The translations under genes and the position numbers were made by a program. Source: Planctomycetota bacterium (GTDB taxonomy: Bacteria > Planctomycetota > Phycisphaerae > Sedimentisphaerales > Anaerobacaceae). From it: DNA of 10,676 nucleotides. Numbering within the stretch: the stretch's first letter is position 1; each line of letters starts with the position of its first letter. Under the pieces are notes generated by a model that saw only the letters and a list, made by a program, of their open reading frames with translations, was not told the origin of the DNA and did no database searches. This document shows, piece after piece, positions 1 through 5,573 of this stretch. Location of the stretch: NCBI GenBank assembly GCA_013202635.1, contig JABMRO010000125.1, positions 1-10,676 on the forward strand, written 5' to 3'.

Positions 1-650
1 CTCTGGCTGTGGCTCATCTGGGTAAAGGGATTACTAATGAAAACGAAGCTGACCTCGGCCTGGACCAGGATGTCCTCAACAACATCAGGCCCTCACCCAA
101 CGCGCCGGACAATGACAAGGGTGACGATGGTGTTATCTTCCCGCTCAATATGCCACAGTGTCGCTGGACTACGATTGACTATATTGTCAACGTTATCAAC
201 CCGGGTACCAACTTCTGGGTCAATGTCTGGTGCGACTGGAACCGTGACGGCGACTGGGACGATAACAGCAGCACCAACCCGGCCCTTGCATGTTCCGGGG
301 GGATTGTATCCGAGTGGGCGGTTCAGAATCAGTATCTTATCAATTTACCGGCCGGATTAAACCAGGTCACAACACCGGCATTCCTGTCCTGCCGACCATT
401 TATCTCTCCCAAGGAGATATGGATGAGGATAAGTCTTTCCGAGAAGCCATGGACCGGCGGCAGTGCTCCCGGCTCCAGAGGCAATGGCGGTTCGGGGCCA
501 CGGAATGGATACGAGATTGGCGAAACGGAAGATTACTACTTCATGCCCGATACAAGCAGGACGATATGCGAAGATTACAACGGCGACGGGACAATTAACC
601 TCCAGGACCTGGCAGCTTTCACGACCGACTGGCTTGAGAACTGTCCGTAG
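1..650 (+). CDS. Secreted GEVED-domain protein with dockerin-like C-terminal tail (5'-truncated)
   Basis: The reading frame is open from the left edge (in frame from base 3) to a TAG at 648-650, so about 215 C-terminal residues are visible and the true start lies outside the window. A GTG at base 9 is in frame but is probably internal. The middle part carries a run with FWVNVWCDWNRDGDWDD and, further on, GETEDYYF (codons from 519). These are the hallmark segments of GEVED-type beta-sandwich modules found in large secreted bacterial proteins. The last 26 residues contain D-x-N-x-D-G-x-I-N-x-x-D, one EF-hand/dockerin-like calcium loop, followed by a W-L pair and flanked by two cysteines. Planctomycete secreted enzymes and adhesins often end this way. 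The family knowledge suggests an extracellular or surface protein. The catalytic or binding part, if any, is upstream and not visible, so no specific function can be given. A terminator hairpin follows at 685-717. Confidence 0.8.
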   Translation, partial: LAVAHLGKGITNENEADLGLDQDVLNNIRPSPNAPDNDKGDDGVIFPLNMPQCRWTTIDYIVNVINPGTNFWVNVWCDWNRDGDWDDNSSTNPALACSGGIVSEWAVQNQYLINLPAGLNQVTTPAFLSCRPFISPKEIWMRISLSEKPWTGGSAPGSRGNGGSGPRNGYEIGETEDYYFMPDTSRTICEDYNGDGTINLQDLAAFTTDWLENCP

Positions 651-684
651 TAACTTTGTGGTATATGTGATTTGCACAAACAAA

Positions 685-717
685 GGGCTGTGAGAGTTAT
701 GCTTGCAGCCCCTTTTT
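685..717 (+). terminator. Intrinsic terminator after the GEVED-domain gene
   Basis: GGGCTG (685-690) pairs with CAGCCC (706-711) across a 15-nt loop, followed by C and five T residues (713-717). It sits 35 bases after the stop codon. The stem is only 6 bp and the T tract is short, so it is a moderate-strength candidate. Confidence 0.6.
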
Positions 718-1390
718 CATTGCCAAAATCAACACGCAAAATCTCACACCCTCCACATCTTTCAATTTAAAATAACCAGCGGGCCGTAGAATCGGCAAAC
801 TCGTTTTGCGGAGTTATATCACAGTTCCCAACTCAAAAAATCTACCAATGCCCCCGCGCTCTCTCGCGAAGACAGCAGCCCGGACGGCTCAGTTTTAGAG
901 ACACATTTTTTGTTACCCGTATCATACGTCTATTGATCAATTATTTGGGCTGACGAAAAACATCCGGCAAAAAACGTGGATTAATAAGCGTTGGAAAGAT
1001 TTGCCTTACCCGACAATAAAATCTTAAACAACGAACATTTCAAATAAAACTGCATCAAATCAGCCTGCAAAAACCGTTGTTATCAGGCCTTTGACCATCG
1101 GTATAAAACAGTAAATGCACCAAAGAATGTCCCTGAATCTGTAAAAAATAAATATTTCGGAACAAAAAAATTTCTTGACCGACCGTACTTGTCGCAGAGA
1201 CCATGCGAGTTCTACCGGTCCCTGAAACTCTTTCCCAACCATACACCCTGCGCCGTATCTCTTTGTTATATATAACTTTACGTAAACTTATGACTTGGCT
1301 CACCCTGTAAATACGAGGATAACCTGAAGAAATAAGGGTCCGAAAAATACAAAAAACGCAGCCACCCTGACAATTTGGGCTATTTAACTG
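718..1390. other. AT-rich intergenic stretch without a convincing gene
   Basis: No reading frame on either strand has a ribosome-binding site, recognisable motifs or a sensible protein composition. The longest minus-strand frame (1055-1480) is low in information and overlaps the promoters of the next gene. Small features only: a hairpin AACTC/GAGTT near 804-821, a perfect inverted repeat CGTAT-C-ATACG at 918-928, and the palindrome ATTGATCAAT at 932-941. The last two lie close together and could be a protein-binding site, but nothing ties them to a gene. Confidence 0.5.
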
Positions 1391-1419
1391 TTGACATCTA
1401 TGAATAAATTGGGTAAAAT
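1391..1419 (+). promoter_or_regulatory. Sigma70-type promoter P1a
   Basis: A perfect -35 hexamer TTGACA (1391-1396), a 17-nt spacer and a -10 hexamer TAAAAT (1414-1419; five of six consensus bases). The expected start of transcription is near 1426, about 400 nt upstream of the gene at 1833. This is the best promoter match in the window. Confidence 0.6.
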
Positions 1420-1467
1420 ACGAAAGTCGGCTAAGACCGAAAAAAGTTAATTTTTGGAATTTAGCTA

Positions 1468-1496
1468 TTGACATAGACAAAGAAAACTGTTATTTT
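1468..1496 (+). promoter_or_regulatory. Sigma70-type promoter P1b
   Basis: TTGACA (1468-1473), a 17-nt spacer and TATTTT (1491-1496; four of six consensus bases). It lies 77 bases downstream of P1a in the same orientation, giving a tandem promoter pair for the gene at 1833. Expected transcription start is near 1503, leaving a leader of about 330 nt. Confidence 0.5.
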
Positions 1497-1603
1497 GATA
1501 AGTTGGCAAGGAATTTAATTAAGTATGGCAACACCGTTTATGCGCAACGCCGTGCTTATCCGGCACTTATTTGTTCAGCGCCGGGCTGGGAAAATGGAGA
1601 GTG

Positions 1604-1708
1604 ATGATGAGGAGAGATGAAAAGACTTCACATAATTCACTTCTTTATCCGCACTTTCGAGCCCTTGGTGAATCTTGGCCAGTCGAACAGGAAAAGCTGC
1701 GTAGCTGA
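1604..1708 (+). CDS. Possible leader peptide / small ORF (34 codons)
   Basis: Within the long leader of the gene at 1833, ATG at 1604 opens 34 codons to a TGA at 1706-1708. A GGAGA sequence (1595-1599) sits four bases upstream at acceptable ribosome-binding spacing. The peptide begins MMRRDEKTSH, is hydrophilic and has no signal peptide or membrane segment. It matches no family I recognise. It lies inside transcribed leader sequence that can also form hairpins (1635-1640 with 1668-1673; 1696-1702 with 1724-1730), so it could be a regulatory upstream ORF, a relic, or a chance frame. Support is weak. Confidence 0.2.
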   Translation: MMRRDEKTSHNSLLYPHFRALGESWPVEQEKLRS

Positions 1709-1832
1709 TAAAAGATGGCATTAACGTAGCATTGTAAATCCGAGGGATCGGAAAACAATTAGACTTGCTGTTTCTCGTTGACGGCAAAGAAACTGTCGTT
1801 CGTAAAGTAGGTTTTTTTGGGGGAGGGAAAAA

Positions 1833-2312
1833 ATGAAAAGAGTAACAAAAATTTGGCTGGTGGCGGTAATATTGTTCACTGTGCCCGTGATAGCACAGGC
1901 GGATGCACCCTTCGTGAACATATCCCCTATGTCGGATAGTCTTAAGTTCGGAGAACCTGTATTCTCGGAACCCTCTCTTATTGCGCCCGGAGCCGCTTTA
2001 TACCCGGCCGTCTTTGCCACATCTTCAGCGGCATTAACGCTGGAGGTCGAATCCAACTGTCTGCACGGCCCGATAATGGCTTCTATAACAGAACTAAAAC
2101 ACAGCAGAGGCAAAATCATAACACCAGACCGTATTTCCATAAAAGCCCCGATAACAGACGGGTACGTCTCAATGGCAAAGCCGGTACTCATATCGAATCC
2201 GGAAATCGGTCCACATAATATCGACTTGAATTTCCGTCTGGAGGTCAATCCCTTTGAAATCGCCGGACGCTACGAAGGAAATATTACCTTTACCATAATG
2301 CCGTTACCTTAA
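1833..2312 (+). CDS. Small secreted beta-rich protein (possible fimbrial-type subunit)
   Basis: The gene encodes 159 residues. The start is well supported: a strong purine-rich ribosome-binding site GGGGGAGGG (1819-1827) lies five bases before the ATG. Residues 1-23 form a Sec signal peptide (KR near the N-terminus, hydrophobic core, AQA before the predicted cleavage at D24). The mature part is about 136 residues with alternating polar and hydrophobic stretches, a single cysteine, and a C-terminus (LNFRLEV...GRYEGNITFTIMPLP) that looks like two adjacent beta strands closing an immunoglobulin-like sandwich. That ending resembles the last strands of chaperone-usher or spore-coat-U type subunits, but similarity is only in pattern and no family can be assigned with confidence. 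The chaperone-like gene downstream at 3787 makes an exported-subunit role plausible. Two tandem promoters and a long leader precede it, and no terminator is evident after it. Confidence 0.75.
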   Translation: MKRVTKIWLVAVILFTVPVIAQADAPFVNISPMSDSLKFGEPVFSEPSLIAPGAALYPAVFATSSAALTLEVESNCLHGPIMASITELKHSRGKIITPDRISIKAPITDGYVSMAKPVLISNPEIGPHNIDLNFRLEVNPFEIAGRYEGNITFTIMPLP

Positions 2313-2396
2313 CTGGAGAAAATAGTCAGAAAAAAGAAAGAAGCAGAATATTGCATAATAATAACGAATATCAATGCCCAGGGTTTGTGGATAGAA

Positions 2397-2740
2397 GTTG
2401 TTCAAGTAGAACAGCCCCCTTCCTTAAGAAAAAGGATTGGGGAGAAAGGAGGTGTGAGGTAGTGAGAAGTGATGATTCGTAAGTGTAAGGATGCTTGCGA
2501 ACCGCCCGAAGAAGCAGGCCCGTTCTTGGGGCGGCAAAACGATTCACGACCGGGAACGATATTCCCGGATCGAAAATCGTAATCTTCATGGGTCCCGACT
2601 CAGACAGGCATTAAAGCGGGCATAGCCGTTGGGGTCGGTTAAAAGATTTCGTCCCGCTAAACGTGTGGTTCAGGCACTAAGCTTGGGCTAAGGAAATTTT
2701 TAGTAGCTCCGAAGGTCAAAAAAATGGCCTTTCAGGGAGC
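2397..2740 (+). ncRNA. Candidate highly structured RNA / leader element
   Basis: Between two genes, the + strand can form a chain of adjacent helices. H1: GTTGTTC 2397-2403 with GAACAGC 2409-2415. H2: CCCC 2416-2419 plus TCCTT 2421-2425 with AAGGA 2432-2436 plus GGGG 2439-2442. H3: TTCGTAAG 2476-2483 with CTTGCGAA 2494-2501. H4: CCGCCC 2502-2507 plus AAGAA 2509-2513 with TTCTT 2523-2527 plus GGGCGG 2529-2534. H5: ACGATT 2539-2544 plus CCGGGAA 2550-2556 with TTCCCGG 2562-2568 plus AATCGT 2575-2580. H6: CCGACTC 2595-2601 with GGGTCGG 2632-2638. H7: GCTCC 2706-2710 plus AAGGTC 2712-2717 with GGCCTT 2726-2731 plus GGAGC 2736-2740. AGCGGG in the H6 loop (2615-2620) matches CCCGCT at 2653-2658, a possible pseudoknot. 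No tRNA, RNase P, tmRNA or known riboswitch core was recognised. It may be a cis-regulatory leader of the gene at 2765 or a separate RNA. Confidence 0.5.
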
Positions 2741-2764
2741 GAGGGTTAAGAAAGGGATATGAAA

Positions 2765-3268
2765 ATGGTAAAGAAAAGTATAATTGCGATTGCAGTTTTA
2801 GCTCTGCTGGTTACCACAGTACATGCGGGCAGTCCAGCCATCAAAAAAGACGGCGACTGGCCCTGGACCTACAAATCAATAAACTTATGCACAATGCCTG
2901 TGTTTATGGAAGTGGGTCATTATGTACAGCTCAAGGATTGCCAGGACCGTAAAATTGAGCTCGTACAGGTAGATTGTACGGGAGACCGTGCCTTCCCGTG
3001 TTACTCAGACTGCGAGACTATCGAGGTCAGAGCCAACTTCCCAGCTATTTTTGGTGCCACGTTAGCGAAGGATGGCCCCATTATCACGGACTACAGTATT
3101 TACTGGGATGGTGATGACAATCAGATCAACGGCTCCACTGGTGACTGGGAAACATTAAAGGTTTGCCTCGATACCTGGAATACAGAGATCTGGAAGGCTG
3201 CAACAGCCGTCGCGAAAATCCAGGTTGGTACGCTTACGATTAACGTAAAGCCCCCGGATGGTCCGTAA
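2765..3268 (+). CDS. Small secreted cysteine-containing protein of unknown function
   Basis: Encodes 167 residues from the ATG at 2765. An in-frame ATG at 2759 exists, but AAAGGGA (2751-2757) is one base from it and seven from 2765, so the second start is preferred. Residues 1-21 are a Sec signal peptide (VKK, hydrophobic core, VHA before G22). The mature protein of about 146 residues has six cysteines (motifs NLC, LKDC, VDC, PCYSDC, VCL), which fits up to three disulfides in an exported protein. It has an acidic segment YWDGDDNQ and a C-terminal pair of beta strands ending TLTINVKPP. I do not recognise the family. Its general plan (signal peptide, small size, terminal strands with a proline-ended tail) parallels the gene at 1833, and it lies between that gene and the chaperone-like/secretin operon, so it may be a second exported subunit. 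It is followed by a strong terminator at 3347-3386. Confidence 0.75.
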   Translation: MVKKSIIAIAVLALLVTTVHAGSPAIKKDGDWPWTYKSINLCTMPVFMEVGHYVQLKDCQDRKIELVQVDCTGDRAFPCYSDCETIEVRANFPAIFGATLAKDGPIITDYSIYWDGDDNQINGSTGDWETLKVCLDTWNTEIWKAATAVAKIQVGTLTINVKPPDGP

Positions 3269-3346
3269 TAGTTAATCAGCACGACAGCCTTAGTGGAGAC
3301 AAATGTACATAACTCTCTGCTGGTAACTGTTGAAAAGGATGTTTAT

Positions 3347-3386
3347 AGGGAGGGATAGATGCCAAATCTTCCCTCCCTGTTTTTTT
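3347..3386 (+). terminator. Strong intrinsic terminator
   Basis: AGGGAGGGA (3347-3355) pairs with TCCCTCCCT (3370-3378), extended past a single unpaired T by AGAT (3357-3360) with ATCT (3366-3369), loop GCCAA. Seven T residues follow at 3380-3386. Outer flanks GTTTAT (3341-3346) and ATAAAC (3387-3392) can also pair. It ends the transcript of the gene at 2765 and separates it from the downstream operon. Confidence 0.92.
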
Positions 3387-3428
3387 ATAAACATTTTTGT
3401 CAATATGGGAGATTTGGGTAGATTATAC

Positions 3429-3457
3429 TTGACATTGAAGTAAGAAAATGATAGACT
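3429..3457 (+). promoter_or_regulatory. Sigma70-type promoter for the 3787-9564 operon
   Basis: TTGACA (3429-3434), a 17-nt spacer and TAGACT (3452-3457; four of six consensus bases). It follows the terminator by 43 bases and would give a leader of about 320 nt before the GTG start at 3787. The -10 element is imperfect. Confidence 0.45.
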
Positions 3458-3609
3458 TGGTAATAATTGAAAACGGGTATCAGAAGGAAGAAAAGTACAA
3501 ATGTCGTTATCGTGCAAAAAGAGCTTTTACGAGAATAGAATTGCGGAGCGGATGGGCGGCCATTATGGGATTTGGGGAAGGAATTATAAAAAGTAAACTT
3601 GTTAAATAG
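3448..3609 (+). pseudogene. 53-codon ORF with prepilin-like motif (possible pseudopilin relic)
   Basis: ATG at 3448 opens 53 codons to a TAG at 3607-3609. A basic segment (KYKCRYRAKR) leads into RAFTRIEL. This matches seven of eight positions of RAFTLIEL, the cleavage-site motif of planctomycete type IV prepilin-like proteins, including the phenylalanine at +1 and the glutamate at +5 after the cleavage position. In true prepilins a strongly hydrophobic helix follows. Here it is replaced by RSGWAAIMGFGEGIIKSK, which could not anchor in the membrane, and the frame stops soon after. No good ribosome-binding site is present, and the ATG overlaps the spacer of the promoter above. It is best read as a possible decayed pseudopilin fragment. 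A chance match or a real small protein cannot be excluded. Confidence 0.25.
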
Positions 3610-3722
3610 CCGAAAAGGAAAAAGTCACAGTATTGGTGTAAAAATCCCGGAAATTGCCACTAAAATGCAATAAAAGATGCAACAATAAACCCGGAATCGT
3701 AAAAGCAGCAAGTAATTTTGGA

Positions 3723-3749
3723 TTTGTTCATATTCGACATTGGAACAAA
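3723..3749. promoter_or_regulatory. Inverted repeat just upstream of the operon's first gene
   Basis: TTTGTTC (3723-3729) and GAACAAA (3743-3749) form a perfect 7-bp inverted repeat with a 13-nt spacer, ending 24 bases before the ribosome-binding site GGGAGGT (3774-3780). It could be an operator or an RNA hairpin. Nothing identifies a regulator. Confidence 0.3.
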
Positions 3750-3786
3750 GTTATTTTAGTATATTGTGTTATTGGGAGGTAGAAAA

Positions 3787-5466
3787 GTGAGGAAGCAAAA
3801 TGTCGCTCAAAGCCATCTGTTTTTTGCCGTCGTACTTGCGGTGAGCCTTTTTGTCTCAGGGGGGTCTGCGTTCGGCCAGTTTATAGTCCAGCCGATGAGA
3901 ATGGACCTTCCGGTCATGCCTAAACAAGTCTTTGAAACGGCAATGAGTCTTCAAAATTTCGACCCGAACGAGATCCACAATGTAACCTTATCGGTTATCG
4001 ATTTGGCTCAGTGGGAGGACGGCCAGTGGAGAATCATTGAGCCTAATGACAAAGATTTCGATAGATCGGGCCTTTCTTCGTGCAAGGACTGGATAACCCT
4101 CGGAAATGATTCCGTTCAAATCCCCCCTGTGGGATCAGCCCGAGTAAAGGTAACTATAAAAGTGCCGAGGCGTACACGCGGTTTTTACGCTGCGGGGATT
4201 ATTTCGAGCATTAGACCAAGGCCTGACCTGGGAGGACATTTCGGCATAGTGGTGCGTTTTTTAACGCCTGTACTCATCGTGGTAGAGGGACGGCCCATGC
4301 GGCATAAAATAGAGCTTAAAAACATGGGACTCGAGTCCATCAAAGCCTTGAGAGACAAACCGGCAACAACATATGTCTCGATGAGCATTGATAATAACGG
4401 CGGAACACGTTCACGCCTGAAGGGTTTTGCTCAAATCAAAGGCTTCCTCGATGGACACTGGCGGGAGATTACAACCGCGGAATTCGACGGTGTAAGTATC
4501 TTGCCGGGGGCAAAATTAAAATTAAAAGCCAACATCGGGCGGACTCTGCCAACGGCAAAATACAAGGTAGGCGGATGGCTCTATGTTGACGGACGGCGCG
4601 ACCAAAGGATTACGAAGGACATGGATTTTGTCGGAGACAAAAGTATTACACAGGTGGCCGCCGATGTACCCATTGACCTGCTGCCCAACAGTGTTTTGAT
4701 AAGCTCACTGCCGGGGGCTACCCGCGTCGAAGCGATAAAGGTCTATAATGCCTCGGACGAAACCGTCAATGTCCGCACCGCTGTCAGGTTGCCCCAGAGC
4801 CTTATGGGAGTCGCTTTCGGCGACTTGAAGGGCGATGATTTGAACTGCACCGGATGGCTGACGATAGAGCCTAAGCAATTCAAGCTGCTCAGCCATAAAC
4901 AGCAGTCCATACGAATTGTTTCAAAAATGCCAAACAACGTATCTGAGCTGATTCCCTGTTATTATGCCCTCCTTGGCCTGGTCAGTACCTATGAAGACGG
5001 CCAGAGTGGCGGAGTAACAACTGCACCTATCAGCGTGGCAAACAAGAATATTAATATCGAACCCTATGTAATCGGAATGACGCTCAGACCGGCCCTAAAA
5101 GACGGTTCAGAGTACTATATTGTCGCAAGGTACGGCAATTTCGGTCGAATTCACTTTACTCCAATAAGATGCAGGGCCGCCGTCGCAGACGCCACGGGCA
5201 TACCAAGGGCACTGGCAGCACTAACAAGCAGGAAAACAAATATGGTTCTGCCCTTCGAGGCCAGGGATTACTCCGGTGTTATCGATGTTTCCGGGATTCC
5301 TGTCGGTACTTACCGTCTCGCCGCGGAGTTGAGATACGGCCCAAACCCGTCAGATAGAGTTGAAAAGCAAATAGGTATAAGAGTCATGGCCCAGGGAGGT
5401 CAAAAGGTCATGGAAGTTTTACAATTACAAGAGGAGCTTGGAGGAAAAATAGAGGTACAATGGTAG
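3787..5466 (+). CDS. Secreted chaperone-like tandem beta-sandwich protein
   Basis: Encodes 559 residues from a GTG at 3787, chosen because GGGAGGT (3774-3780) lies six bases upstream. The in-frame GTG at 3766 would put that site inside the gene. Residues 1-30 are a signal peptide (RKQN, hydrophobic stretch, GSAFG). The mature protein opens FIVQPMRMDLPV and continues as Ig-like beta-sandwich sequence. The first domain (about 31-150) has features of PapD-like fimbrial chaperones or DUF916-type proteins: a strand rich in N-x-V/T, W-I-T-L, then IPP-x-x-SARVKV and GFYAAGI. A similar block recurs about 255 residues later (C-x2-W at 99 and 354), and the two intervening domains also resemble each other (GGWLYVDGRR versus AAELRYGPNP), giving an A-B-A'-B' plan. 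It lacks a predicted membrane anchor, so a periplasmic or surface location is expected. The role as a chaperone or scaffold for the exported proteins is inferred. The secretin gene follows after 107 bases. Confidence 0.75.
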   Translation: MRKQNVAQSHLFFAVVLAVSLFVSGGSAFGQFIVQPMRMDLPVMPKQVFETAMSLQNFDPNEIHNVTLSVIDLAQWEDGQWRIIEPNDKDFDRSGLSSCKDWITLGNDSVQIPPVGSARVKVTIKVPRRTRGFYAAGIISSIRPRPDLGGHFGIVVRFLTPVLIVVEGRPMRHKIELKNMGLESIKALRDKPATTYVSMSIDNNGGTRSRLKGFAQIKGFLDGHWREITTAEFDGVSILPGAKLKLKANIGRTLPTAKYKVGGWLYVDGRRDQRITKDMDFVGDKSITQVAADVPIDLLPNSVLISSLPGATRVEAIKVYNASDETVNVRTAVRLPQSLMGVAFGDLKGDDLNCTGWLTIEPKQFKLLSHKQQSIRIVSKMPNNVSELIPCYYALLGLVSTYEDGQSGGVTTAPISVANKNINIEPYVIGMTLRPALKDGSEYYIVARYGNFGRIHFTPIRCRAAVADATGIPRALAALTSRKTNMVLPFEARDYSGVIDVSGIPVGTYRLAAELRYGPNPSDRVEKQIGIRVMAQGGQKVMEVLQLQEELGGKIEVQW

Positions 5467-5507
5467 TTCACCGGCAAAGTCATTTTTTACTAAAGAAACA
5501 CGCTGGA

Positions 5508-5557
5508 TTGCCGATACAAGGCAAAAGAGCTGTAGTTCTGCCGGTTAATGGCTACAG
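5508..5557 (+). promoter_or_regulatory. Two hairpins between chaperone-like and secretin genes
   Basis: TTGCC (5508-5512) pairs with GGCAA (5520-5524), and CTGTAG (5530-5535) pairs with CTACAG (5552-5557). The second ends exactly where the secretin ribosome-binding site AAAGGGA (5558-5564) begins. No T tract follows, so they are not terminators. They may tune translation or mRNA stability. Confidence 0.35.
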
Positions 5558-5573
5558 AAAGGGACATTGACTT

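Noticed and set aside
1055..1480. Minus-strand 141-residue ORF in the first intergenic stretch
   Set aside because: No ribosome-binding site, no recognisable motif, unlikely composition, and it overlaps the two consensus promoters on the + strand.
1721..2248. Minus-strand 175-residue ORF opposite the small secreted protein
   Set aside because: The + strand gene has a strong ribosome-binding site and a signal peptide; the minus-strand frame has neither.
2472..2582. 36-codon ORF starting MIRKCKDACE within the structured gap
   Set aside because: No good ribosome-binding site, and the sequence is better explained by three consecutive near-perfect hairpins over the same bases.
2397..2760. Group I or group II intron, RNase P, tmRNA or a known riboswitch in the structured gap
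   Set aside because: No group II domain V, no convincing group I core, and none of the signature sequences of RNase P, tmRNA, c-di-GMP or cobalamin elements could be found by eye.
3766..3786. Upstream GTG as the start of the chaperone-like gene
   Set aside because: It would place the GGGAGGT ribosome-binding site within the coding region and put extra residues in front of a good signal peptide.
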